A stretch of DNA of 64,000 nucleotides. Source: CAVUWL01 sp963700105. GTDB lineage: Bacteria; Actinomycetota; Thermoleophilia; Solirubrobacterales; 70-9. Positions 1 to 8,314 of this stretch are shown piece by piece (the first letter of the stretch is position 1; the number at the start of each line of letters is the position of its first letter). Where the stretch lies: the NCBI GenBank assembly GCA_963700105.1, contig CAVOWL010000004.1, forward strand, positions 496,001-560,000, read 5' to 3'. The notes under the pieces are model-generated. The model worked only from the letters and a program-made list of their open reading frames with translations. It did not search any database and had not been told where the DNA came from. The translations under genes and the position numbers were made by a program.

Positions 1-698
1 TCGATCACGCTCGCGAGGCTGCCATCGGCGGGAATAACGACGGCGCGGGCCGGCGCTATGAATTGGCGGAAGGCATGCTCCAGCTCGGCGAGCGATCCCC
101 AGCGGGCGTGGTGGTCCATCTCAACGTTGGTGATTACGGCAACCTCGGGGCGAAGCGCCAGAAAGCTCGCATCGCTCTCATCGGCCTCAGCCACCACCCA
201 CTCCCCACTCCCCCAGGCGGCGTTGGCGGCGCCCTGATCGGGCCCGATTCCGGGCACCTCACCGCCGATAAAAAAAGCGGGGCAAGACCCGGTCGCGCGC
301 AGCGCCCAGACCACCATCGCCGTCGTCGTCGTCTTGCCGTGGGTTCCGGCGACGGCGATCAGCCGCTTCTTTGCGCACAGCTCGGCGAGCAGCTCGCCGC
401 GATGCATAACCCTCGCCCCACGCTGGCGGGCCAGCGCCAGCTCGGGATTCTCTGCCCCGATCGCGGTCGAGACCACCACCTCAACCCGATCCGGAAGGTT
501 TGCCGCGTCGTGGCCGATCGCGGCCTCGATGCCGACCGAGCGCAACCGCCGCAGGTTGGAGGAGTCGGAGCGATCGCTGCCGCTGACCGCCGCCCCCAGG
601 CCCCGACAGACCAGCGCCAGTCCGCTCATGCCGGCGCCACCGATGCCGATGAAGTGCAGCCGCCTTGCGCAGGTGCGGCGATCGAGGGACTCGCTCAT
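1..698 (-). CDS. murC: UDP-N-acetylmuramate--L-alanine ligase MurC (N-terminal part; runs off the left edge)
   Basis: MurC adds L-alanine to UDP-MurNAc in the cytoplasm, the first step in building the peptidoglycan stem peptide. The visible 232 codons begin MSESLDRRTC. They show the N-terminal Rossmann motif FIGIGGAGMSG and then the Mur-ligase P-loop AGTHGKTTTT, followed by EADESDASF and the ITNVEMDHH segment. The ATG at 698 overlaps the murG stop codon (ATGA), so the two genes are translationally coupled. The ATP-binding domain is partly seen and the C-terminal domain lies outside the window. No defect is visible. Identification is firm from the motifs and the dcw context. Confidence 0.96.
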   Translation of the reverse strand, partial: MSESLDRRTCARRLHFIGIGGAGMSGLALVCRGLGAAVSGSDRSDSSNLRRLRSVGIEAAIGHDAANLPDRVEVVVSTAIGAENPELALARQRGARVMHRGELLAELCAKKRLIAVAGTHGKTTTTAMVVWALRATGSCPAFFIGGEVPGIGPDQGAANAAWGSGEWVVAEADESDASFLALRPEVAVITNVEMDHHARWGSLAELEHAFRQFIAPARAVVIPADGSLASVI

Positions 699-1783
699 CG
701 CGCTGCGGCCAGAACCTGATCGGCGATTCGCCGCGCCGCCTCGGGGCGAGCCAGGGCGCCGGAGGCCGCCGCCATCTCCGCGATTCGCCGCGGCTCTGCG
801 AACAGCGCCCCGACCCGGGTGGCGAGCAGCGCGGCGTCGAGGTCTCGGTCGGCGATCGTCTCGGCTGCCCCCGCCGCCCCCATCCAGGCGGCGTTTGCGC
901 TCTGGTGATCGGCGGTGGCGTGAGGGTAGGGGACCAGCAGCGCCGCTCGAGCGGCTGCGGTCACCTCAAAGATCGAGCCCCCCGCGCGGGCGAGAACCAG
1001 GTCTGAGGCCGCCAGCACCTCGCCGAGGTTGGGAACGTAGGCGAGCAGTCGGTAGCGCTGGCCGTGGGGGGCCGCGCCGAGGCGCTCTGCCAGCTGATCG
1101 AATTCACGGCGCCCGGTGAGGTGGATCACATCGAAGTCGCGACCGCCGCGCTCGGCAAACGCCTCGATCGCGGCGAGGTTGATCGAACGGGCACCCTGGC
1201 TACCGCCCATGATCAAAAGGCAGCGCGCATCGGGATCGATTCCCAGCGCGGCGCGGGCGAGACCGCGGTCGGCCGCCAGCACCGCGGCGGGAACCGGGCG
1301 CCCGGTGAGCAGGTAGCGCTCGCCGCTACGACCGGGGATCGCAAAGGCCAGACAGACCCGGCGGGCGCGGCGGGCGAGCAACCGATTGGCCAGGCCCAGG
1401 TGGCTGTCAGCCTCGCTCAGCACAAGCGGCACCGAGGCGAGAACCGCGGCGAGACCGGCGGGCCCGGCGACGAACCCGCCGCCGCCCATCACGACCGAGA
1501 TGCGGCGGCGCCTGATCAACCTCTGGGCGCCGATCAGCGCTCCCGCCGCCTCGAATCCGGCAAGCGCGGCGCGCAGCGGATTGTGGCGGTCGATCCCCCG
1601 CACCCTGACAAGGTCAATCTGATATCCCGCCGCGGGAACGATCTCGGCCTCGATCCGACCGCGAGCGCCGAGAAAGCTGACCTCGGCTCCGTCAGCCCGA
1701 AGCTCGTCGGCGACTGCGATCGCCGGCACGACGTGGCCTGCGGTTCCCCCCGCTGCGATTAGAACTCTGGGCCCTCTTGGCAT
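695..1783 (-). CDS. murG: MurG, lipid II-forming N-acetylglucosaminyltransferase
   Basis: MurG transfers GlcNAc from UDP-GlcNAc to lipid I at the inner face of the membrane, giving lipid II. The N-terminal glycine loop AAGGTAGHVVPA and the C-terminal donor-site regions MGGSQGARSIN and ARAGGSIFEV are typical of this GT28 family. I chose the ATG at 1783, preceded by AAGGAG about 11 bases upstream. A longer open frame reaches 1870, but its extra 29 residues lie upstream of the family's usual N-terminus. The gene starts inside the 3' end of ftsW (92-base overlap) and ends in an ATGA overlap with murC. Confidence 0.96.
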   Translation of the reverse strand: MPRGPRVLIAAGGTAGHVVPAIAVADELRADGAEVSFLGARGRIEAEIVPAAGYQIDLVRVRGIDRHNPLRAALAGFEAAGALIGAQRLIRRRRISVVMGGGGFVAGPAGLAAVLASVPLVLSEADSHLGLANRLLARRARRVCLAFAIPGRSGERYLLTGRPVPAAVLAADRGLARAALGIDPDARCLLIMGGSQGARSINLAAIEAFAERGGRDFDVIHLTGRREFDQLAERLGAAPHGQRYRLLAYVPNLGEVLAASDLVLARAGGSIFEVTAAARAALLVPYPHATADHQSANAAWMGAAGAAETIADRDLDAALLATRVGALFAEPRRIAEMAAASGALARPEAARRIADQVLAAAR

Positions 1784-3020
1784 TGCTGGATCGGCTCCTT
1801 CCCCGGGCCGGCGCGCGCCCGCCCTCGAGGACCCGCAGTTTGCCAGTGCCGGCGGTCCCGCCGCGGGCAACGTTGAGGATCAGGCCCACCGCGAAGAGGG
1901 TCGCCAGCAGCGAGCTGTTGCCGTAGGAGACGAAGGGAAGCGGCACCCCGGTTAGCGGCGCCAGGCCCATCACGGCGAACAGGTTGAGGGTCGCCTGGAT
2001 CAGGATCAAAGAGGTCAGCCCCGCGACAAGGAGCTTTCCGTAGTTGTCCTTGGCGCGCTGGGCGACCCGCAATCCCGCGAAGCCGAACATCGCAAATAGG
2101 CCGACGATGCCGATCATGCCGACCAATCCCAGCTCCTCGCCGATCACCGCGGCGATCATGTCGGTATTGGCCTCGGGCAGGTAGTAGGCCTTCTGGATCC
2201 CGTTGCCGATCCCGACCCCAAAGATCCCACCCGAGCCGATTGCGATCTTTGCCTGGGCAGCCTGAAAGCCGGCGCCGGAGGTGTCTGCTCCAGGATGAAG
2301 GAAGGCGGTGAGCCGGGCCATCCGGTAGGGCTCAACCACGGTGACCAAGAGGACCAAGAAACCGAGGCCGGCCGCGATCAGGGCCAGATCTCGGGGCCGC
2401 GCCCCGGCCGCGATCAGCGTCGCACCGACCGAGAAGGCGACCACCATCGCGGTGCCCAGGTCGGGCTCGATCACGATCAAAAAGCAGGCGAAGCCGGCGA
2501 CCAGGAGGAAGGGCATGAAGCCGGCGATCGTGCGCACCCGCTTCGGCTTGCGGGCGAGCAGATCGGCTCCGTAGAGAACCAGCGCCACCTTGGCCAGCTC
2601 GGATGGCTGCAGCTGCAAAAAGCTCGGCCCGATCCAGCGACTGGCACCGTTGACGGAGGAGCCGATCCCCAGCGCAGCGATCAGCGCGAGCAGTGAGAGC
2701 GCCAGGATCAGCGGGGTCATCCGGCGCACCAGGCGCAGCCCATGGCGGGCGGTCAGGTGCATGATCACCAGACCGACGGCGCCGAACATCAGGGTGCGTT
2801 TGAGGTAGTAGGCGCTGTTGGAGAGCCCGCCGTTGCCGAGCACCTCGGTGGTCGAGCTGGCCGAGAAGATCATCACCGCGCCAAAGGCGAGCAGGCAAAG
2901 CGTCGCCGTCAGCAGCATGTTGTACTCGGCCGAGGCGGCGGCGCTGCGCGAGCGCTTCTTGGTGCGCTCAGCCCTGCGAGAGCTGAATGGGCGCCCCAGC
3001 GCCAGCGCGCGGCTGCTCAC
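1692..3020 (-). CDS. ftsW: FtsW, SEDS-family septal peptidoglycan glycosyltransferase
   Basis: SEDS-family polytopic membrane protein of 442 residues. It polymerises lipid II at the division septum together with the class B PBP encoded four genes upstream. About ten hydrophobic segments are visible from residue 34 onward, with family motifs such as LLQLQPSELAKVALVLY, EPDLGTAMVV and PLPFVSYGNSSLLATL. The start is GTG at 3020, overlapping the murD TGA (GTGA). The last 50 or so residues form a very basic Arg/Ser-rich cytoplasmic tail. That tail is encoded by DNA that also holds the murG ribosome-binding site and start. Confidence 0.95.
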   Translation of the reverse strand: MSSRALALGRPFSSRRAERTKKRSRSAAASAEYNMLLTATLCLLAFGAVMIFSASSTTEVLGNGGLSNSAYYLKRTLMFGAVGLVIMHLTARHGLRLVRRMTPLILALSLLALIAALGIGSSVNGASRWIGPSFLQLQPSELAKVALVLYGADLLARKPKRVRTIAGFMPFLLVAGFACFLIVIEPDLGTAMVVAFSVGATLIAAGARPRDLALIAAGLGFLVLLVTVVEPYRMARLTAFLHPGADTSGAGFQAAQAKIAIGSGGIFGVGIGNGIQKAYYLPEANTDMIAAVIGEELGLVGMIGIVGLFAMFGFAGLRVAQRAKDNYGKLLVAGLTSLILIQATLNLFAVMGLAPLTGVPLPFVSYGNSSLLATLFAVGLILNVARGGTAGTGKLRVLEGGRAPARGRSRSSNAKRAQSSNRSGGNRRPRRAGDRSRRRASG

Positions 3021-4384
3021 CGAAGGCCCTCGACGATCTCCCGAAAGGCCTGACCGCGGGCTTCAAAATTCACAAAGGCATCAAAGCTGGCGCAGGCTGG
3101 CGAGAGCAGAACAACCTCGCCCGAGCGGGCCGCGGCGGCGGCCCGGCGCACCGCGTCCTCCAGATCAGCGCAGCGGCGCAGGGCGATTCCGGGATCCAGG
3201 TGCGGGGCCAGTTCGGTGGCGATCCGCTCGGCGACCGAGCCGATCAAATAGCAGGCGGAGCAGCGCTCGTTGATCGGCTCGATCAGCGGCGCAAAGGAAT
3301 CACCCTTATCGCTGCCGCCGAGGATCGCGTGCACTCCCCCCTCAAAGGCGCGCAGGCCGACCGCCGCGGAGGCGACGTTGGTCGCCTTGGAATCGTTTAT
3401 GAAGCGCACTCCGTCGATCTCAGCGACCGGCTCGAGGCGGTGCGGGACCCCGCTGAAGCTGCGAAGCCCCTCCGCGACGGCGTCGCGCTCGATCCCCATC
3501 GAGAGCGCGGCGGCGGCGGCGGCCATTGCGTTTGAGACATTGTGATCGCCGAGCAGTCCAAGCTCGTCGACCGCCAGCAGCGGCTCGCCGTCGCCAAAGA
3601 TCACCCCGGCCGCGAGTGAGACCTCACAATCGGGGGCCCCGTCGCGACAGAAGCTGACGCGGCGGGCACAGCCGCCCAGGTCGAGCTTTCCAAGCAGCGG
3701 ATCATCGGCGTCATAGACCGCCACGTCCTCGTTTCCCTGGTTGGCAAAGATGCGGAGCTTCGCGGCCAGATAGGAGTCGAGGTCTGGATGGCGATCGAGG
3801 TGATCGGGGGCGAGGTTCAAAAAGACCGCGCACTCGGGGGCAAAGGCGACGCTGTCTTCAAGCTGAAAGCTCGAGCACTCACAGACCACCGTCGCCTCGG
3901 GGTCAAGCTGCCCGGCCAGGCGCGACAGCGAGCGCCCGAGGTTGCCCGCCAGGGCAACCGGCTCCCCGGCGACGCGATAGAGGTGGCCGAGAAGCTCGAC
4001 GGTCGTCGTCTTGCCGTTGGTCCCGGTCACCGCGAGGAAGCGATTTGGAATCACCCGCCAGGCGAGCTCGAGCTCTCCGATCACGGTGATGCCGCGCTCA
4101 AGCGCCGCCGAGATCACGGCTGCCTCCCGTGGCACTCCCGGGCTCTTGATCACCGTTCGCGTCCCGTCCAAGAGGGCAATTCCATCTGAATCAAGAACAA
4201 CTTCGACACCAACCCCCGCGAGTCCTGCTGCGCCGCTCGGATGGGCGGCGTCGACCCCCCTGACCCGCTCCCCCCGATCGGCCAAGAGCCGTGCGGCTGC
4301 CGAGCCCGAGCGGGCCAAACCGACGACTAAGAACGGTCCCCTGGGGAGCTCGGGGCGCGGCTTGGGGGGCGGCGGAGCGCTCAT
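3017..4384 (-). CDS. murD: UDP-N-acetylmuramoylalanine--D-glutamate ligase MurD
   Basis: Cytoplasmic ATP-dependent ligase adding D-glutamate to UDP-MurNAc-L-Ala. The 455-residue protein shows the Rossmann start VVGLARSGSAAARLL, the P-loop TGTNGKTTTVELL, the central NLAPDHLDRH segment and the C-terminal FINDSKATN and ILGGSDKGD motifs. The length is normal for MurD. The ATG at 4384 lies 88 bases after the mraY stop, the largest gap in this part of the operon. The 3' end overlaps ftsW by four bases. No anomalies are visible. Confidence 0.96.
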   Translation of the reverse strand: MSAPPPPKPRPELPRGPFLVVGLARSGSAAARLLADRGERVRGVDAAHPSGAAGLAGVGVEVVLDSDGIALLDGTRTVIKSPGVPREAAVISAALERGITVIGELELAWRVIPNRFLAVTGTNGKTTTVELLGHLYRVAGEPVALAGNLGRSLSRLAGQLDPEATVVCECSSFQLEDSVAFAPECAVFLNLAPDHLDRHPDLDSYLAAKLRIFANQGNEDVAVYDADDPLLGKLDLGGCARRVSFCRDGAPDCEVSLAAGVIFGDGEPLLAVDELGLLGDHNVSNAMAAAAAALSMGIERDAVAEGLRSFSGVPHRLEPVAEIDGVRFINDSKATNVASAAVGLRAFEGGVHAILGGSDKGDSFAPLIEPINERCSACYLIGSVAERIATELAPHLDPGIALRRCADLEDAVRRAAAAARSGEVVLLSPACASFDAFVNFEARGQAFREIVEGLR

Positions 4385-4472
4385 CTAGTGCAGTTTCGCG
4401 CCCCAGCCGCCCGACCCTGTTCGCGGCGCGGGGGCGGCGGGGAGCCGGCGTCACCGGGCCGCCCTTGAGGGC

Positions 4473-5447
4473 TCAGCGACCGATCGATTGCTGGTAGAGG
4501 GTGAAGCCGATCCCCGAGCAGACCGCCGCGATGATCCAAAAGCGCAGCATGATCTTGGTCTCTGACCAGGCCATCATCTCGAAGTGGTGGTGAAGCGGTG
4601 CCATCAGCAAGACGCGGCGGCGAAAGGCCTTAAACGAGAAGACCTGAAGCAACACCGAGAGCGCCTCGATCACGAAGATGCCACCGATGATGATCAGCAA
4701 GACCTCGGTCTGGGTCATCACAGCCAGCGCCCCGATTGCCCCGCCCAGCCCGAGCGAACCGGTATCGCCCATGAAGATCGACGCGGGGAAGGAGTTAAAC
4801 CAAAGGAAGCCGATGCAGGCACCGACCAGGCATGCCGATAGCAGCGCGAGGTTCTGGCGCTCGCCGCTGACAAAGGCGATCGCCGTATAGGTGAGCAGGA
4901 CGATCGCGCAGGAGCCGGCGGCAAGGCCGTCGAGGCCGTCGGTGAGGTTGACGCCATTTGAGGTGCCGGCGATCACCAAGAAGATCAGGACGAAGTAAAG
5001 GACGGGACCGAGGTCGAGGCTGCCGCCGCCAATCCGAAAGTAAAGGATCGGTTCCAGCCCCACCTCATGGCGCGCCACCCACCACAGTCCAAGCGCCAGG
5101 ATCAGCTGGAAGAGCAGCTTCCAGCGTGCCGAGAGGCCGAGCGAGCGTCGTTTGACGATCTTTATGAAGTCATCGGCAAAGCCAATCGCCGCGCATCCAA
5201 GCGCGACCCCAAACACCGCGAGGCTCTGGGCATCGCGATCGGAAAGGACGAGGTAGGGAACGCAGATCGAGGCGAAGACAATCAGCCCTCCCATCGTCGG
5301 AGTACCCGCCTTTGCATGGTGCTCTTGGGGACCGTCCTCGCGGATGTTTTGGCCGAACTCTTTGACCCGCAGGAACTCGATGAACTTGGGGCCCAAGAAG
5401 ATGCAGATCAACATCGCCGCCATCCCGGCGATCAGCACTTCGCCCAT
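4473..5447 (-). CDS. mraY: Phospho-MurNAc-pentapeptide transferase MraY
   Basis: Integral membrane enzyme of 324 residues that makes lipid I by moving phospho-MurNAc-pentapeptide to undecaprenyl phosphate. About ten hydrophobic segments are visible. Signature motifs are GTPTMGG near residue 50, the Mg-binding NLTDGLDGLA, FMGDTGSLGLGG, and the PLHHHFE histidine motif near residue 285. The ATG at 5447 forms an ATGA overlap with the murF stop. The order murF-mraY-murD is the standard dcw order. Confidence 0.96.
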   Translation of the reverse strand: MGEVLIAGMAAMLICIFLGPKFIEFLRVKEFGQNIREDGPQEHHAKAGTPTMGGLIVFASICVPYLVLSDRDAQSLAVFGVALGCAAIGFADDFIKIVKRRSLGLSARWKLLFQLILALGLWWVARHEVGLEPILYFRIGGGSLDLGPVLYFVLIFLVIAGTSNGVNLTDGLDGLAAGSCAIVLLTYTAIAFVSGERQNLALLSACLVGACIGFLWFNSFPASIFMGDTGSLGLGGAIGALAVMTQTEVLLIIIGGIFVIEALSVLLQVFSFKAFRRRVLLMAPLHHHFEMMAWSETKIMLRFWIIAAVCSGIGFTLYQQSIGR

Positions 5448-6775
5448 CAGATCATTACCTCCAGGGCCTCCGCGACCGCCTCAAGGCCGGCCGAGCGCGA
5501 GCCCTTGACGAGGACCACATCACCGGCGCCTAGCTGTGCGGCGAGCAGCTCGGCGGCCTCTGAGGGGTCGGCGACGAGCTGATCGGGTGCATAGTCACGG
5601 GCCGCCTCGCCAACCCCAATCAAGAGGTCGATCCCCAGCGCCCGCGCCTTTTCTCCGAGCTCGCGGTGGTAATCCGCGGCGCCGGCGCCGAGCTCTGCCA
5701 TCTCGCCGAGCACGGCGATCGTGCGGCTCGCGCCGAGGCTCGCCAGGTTCTCGAGCGCCGCTCGCATCGAGACCGGGTTGGCGTTGTAGCAGTCATTCAC
5801 CAAGACGATTCCATCTCCCAGTTCGAGGCGCTCGCCCCGCAACGAAGAGAATCCTATGCTCGCAGCGCGCTCGGCCATCTCCTCCAATCCAACCCCAAGC
5901 GCGATGCCCGCGGCGACCGCAGCCAGGGCGTTTGTCAGGTTGTGGGCCTCCGCGAAGGGGAAGCTGAAGCGCGCGGCGCCGAGCGGAGACCTGATCAGCG
6001 CCACCGTCACACCATCGCGGACCTGCCGCTCGGCGAAGTCGACGTCTCCGCCCGCGCCGAAGCGAAGCAGCCGGGGCGCGCGCCCCAGGTGGGCCTCAAG
6101 CGCACCGGCCTGCGCCGGCACGACCGCGATCCCGTCTGGGGGCAGCGCCGCGATCAGCTCGGCCTTCGCCGCCGCAATCGCCTCCACCGATCCCAGCAAC
6201 TCGACGTGGACAGGCCCAACGTTTGTGATCACAGCGACTTCGGGCTCGGCGATCGCCGCCAGCTCTTCGATCTGACCGGCTCCGCGCATCGCCATCTCCA
6301 AGACCATCAGCTCGGTATTGGCGGGGGCCTCGATCACGCTCAGGGGCAACCCGATCTCGGTGTTCAGATTGGCGTGGTTGGCATGAACATTGCCTGGGAA
6401 AAGCGCCCTCGCGATGTCCTTGACCGAGGTCTTACCGACCGACCCCGTGATCCCGAGTACCCTCGCATCGAGCGCCCGCCGCCAACTGCGGGCAAGCCCT
6501 TGCATCGCGAGGAGCGGATCGGGGGCGGCAAAGACCCAGGCTCCACCGAGGTCGCTGGCATGAACCGGAGCCACCACCACCCCCCAGGCACCGCTACCGA
6601 TCGCCTCCACGGCAAAGCGACCGCCGTCGAGTCTTTGCCCCGGCAGGCCGAAGAAGAGCGCGCCGCTTCCTCCCTGGCGGGAATCGATCGAGCCCCGCCG
6701 TGGCGATCCTGGCCCCCCGGCGGCGACAATCTCTGCCCCCATCGCCGCCCGGATCTGCTCGGCGCTCAGGTTCAC
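5447..6775 (-). CDS. murF: UDP-MurNAc-tripeptide--D-Ala-D-Ala ligase MurF
   Basis: Cytoplasmic ligase of 442 residues that adds D-Ala-D-Ala to the UDP-MurNAc-tripeptide. It has the N-terminal uridine-binding domain (SIDSRQGGSGALFFGL), the P-loop GITGSVGKTSVKD, the NHANLNTEIGLPL segment specific to MurF, VITNVGPVH, and the C-terminal VLVNDCYNANP and AVLGEMAELG motifs. GTG start at 6775 overlapping the murE TGA (GTGA). Length and domain order are as expected. Confidence 0.95.
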   Translation of the reverse strand: MNLSAEQIRAAMGAEIVAAGGPGSPRRGSIDSRQGGSGALFFGLPGQRLDGGRFAVEAIGSGAWGVVVAPVHASDLGGAWVFAAPDPLLAMQGLARSWRRALDARVLGITGSVGKTSVKDIARALFPGNVHANHANLNTEIGLPLSVIEAPANTELMVLEMAMRGAGQIEELAAIAEPEVAVITNVGPVHVELLGSVEAIAAAKAELIAALPPDGIAVVPAQAGALEAHLGRAPRLLRFGAGGDVDFAERQVRDGVTVALIRSPLGAARFSFPFAEAHNLTNALAAVAAGIALGVGLEEMAERAASIGFSSLRGERLELGDGIVLVNDCYNANPVSMRAALENLASLGASRTIAVLGEMAELGAGAADYHRELGEKARALGIDLLIGVGEAARDYAPDQLVADPSEAAELLAAQLGAGDVVLVKGSRSAGLEAVAEALEVMI

Positions 6776-8229
6776 GCAGCCCCGGCCAGCCTGCGCAGCT
6801 CCTGCGCAGCGACCTCGCGATCATCGAATGGCACCTTGCGCTGAGCGGCGAACTCCTGGCCGCGCTCGTGGCCCTTGCCGGCGATCACCACCACGTCACC
6901 CGGACCAGCGCTGCTCAGAGCCAGGGCGATTGCGGCGCGTCGATCAAGCTCCACCTGAACCTCAGCCCCCTGCCCGACCCCCGTGAGTATTTCGGCCGCG
7001 ATCTGCTCGGGCCTCTCCGAGCGCGGGTTATCGTTGGTCACGATCAGAAGGTCGGAGTGCTCGGCGGCGGCCCGTCCCATCTTGGGGCGCTTGCCGCGGT
7101 CGCGATCCCCGCCGGCGCCAAAGACCGATATCACCCGAGCCTCACTCAGCGCCCGCGCCGCCCGCAGCACGTTCTCTAGCGAGTCGGGGGTGTGGGCGTA
7201 GTCGATCAGGACCGCAAAGCTCTGGCCCTCCTCGACCGGCTCAAATCGCCCCGGGACTCGGGCGGCTCGCGCCAGCCCGGCGGCGGCGCGCTCGGCGTCG
7301 ACCCCGAGCGCCAGCGCCGCGGTAAAGGCGGCCAGCGCATTGGCGACGTTGAAATATCCCGGCAGGGCGGTGACAAGGTGGCGGCGCCCGATCGGCCCGC
7401 TTATCCAAAAGGCGGCCCCGGCCGCGTCGTAGCTGACATCTTCGGCCACGAAGTCAGCCTCGCCACCGTGAACCGAGAACGTTGTGGCGGCAAATTCGCC
7501 CGCCAGGCGGCGCCCGTAGGCATCATCGACGTTGATGATCGCGGTCGCCGGCCCGCGCTCAAAGAGCAGCCGCTTGGAGCGAAAGTAGGCCTCCATCGAA
7601 CCGTGGAAGTCAAGGTGATCGCGGCTCAGATTCAAAAACAGCGCCACCTCGAAGTGGGTCGCATCGCAACGGTGTAGCGCCATCGCGTGGGAGGAGACCT
7701 CCATCGCGCAGGCCCGATCGCCGCCCGCCAGCATGCGCCGAAAGCTCGCCTGCAGATCGATCGCCTCCGGCGTGGTGCGCTCCACCTCCTCCTCCCGCCC
7801 AGCGATGACCTGCTTGACGGTGCCGAGCAACCCACACCGCACTCCGGAGCGCTCGAGGATCTCGCGGATCAGGTAGGCGGTGGTGGTCTTGCCGTTGGTG
7901 CCCGTGATACCCGCCAGCGCCAGCTCGCTGCTCGGATTACCCCAAAAGCGCGCCGCGATCGGCGCCATCGCGGCGCGGGCGTCAGCGACGAGCACCTGTA
8001 CCGCGCCGGGCCCGAGGGCCAGCTCACGCTCGACCACCAGCCCCACCGCGCCGGCAGCGACGGCCGCCGCGGCGAAATCGTGCCCATCGAGCTGGGCGCC
8101 GGGCACGCAGAAGAAGAGGGTTCCCGCAACCACCTCACGGCTGTCGTAGGCGAGCGCGGAGATCTCGGCGTCCCGCTCACCGAGAATCTGGGCGTCGGGG
8201 AGCTGATCGAGGATCTCCGACAGCTTCAT
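6772..8229 (-). CDS. murE: UDP-MurNAc-tripeptide synthetase MurE (meso-DAP type)
   Basis: Adds the third stem-peptide residue. The C-terminal DNPRSERPEQI segment contains the DNPR motif that marks meso-diaminopimelate-adding MurE enzymes, so a DAP-type cell wall is likely. The P-loop is GITGTNGKTTTAYLI; TTPEAIDL, MEVSSHAMALHR and LSRDHLDFHG are also present. I used ATG 8229 (MKLSEILDQLPDAQ), giving 485 residues. The open frame continues 59 codons upstream, but that stretch is basic, lacks family similarity and runs into ftsI. The gap to ftsI is 85 bases. Confidence 0.95.
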   Translation of the reverse strand: MKLSEILDQLPDAQILGERDAEISALAYDSREVVAGTLFFCVPGAQLDGHDFAAAAVAAGAVGLVVERELALGPGAVQVLVADARAAMAPIAARFWGNPSSELALAGITGTNGKTTTAYLIREILERSGVRCGLLGTVKQVIAGREEEVERTTPEAIDLQASFRRMLAGGDRACAMEVSSHAMALHRCDATHFEVALFLNLSRDHLDFHGSMEAYFRSKRLLFERGPATAIINVDDAYGRRLAGEFAATTFSVHGGEADFVAEDVSYDAAGAAFWISGPIGRRHLVTALPGYFNVANALAAFTAALALGVDAERAAAGLARAARVPGRFEPVEEGQSFAVLIDYAHTPDSLENVLRAARALSEARVISVFGAGGDRDRGKRPKMGRAAAEHSDLLIVTNDNPRSERPEQIAAEILTGVGQGAEVQVELDRRAAIALALSSAGPGDVVVIAGKGHERGQEFAAQRKVPFDDREVAAQELRRLAGAA

Positions 8230-8314
8230 GGCGCCAATTCTAGGTTGGCAATCAGCCAGCCAAGCGGGGCGTTTCGCGGCACCCGATCTGCGGCAACGAA
8301 CGGGCCGCCAGACC

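Noticed and set aside
5666..6844. 392-codon open frame on the plus strand
   Set aside because: It runs antisense to murF, which has all ligase motifs. Its translation is Arg/His/Pro-rich with no family features; long antisense frames are expected in high-GC DNA.
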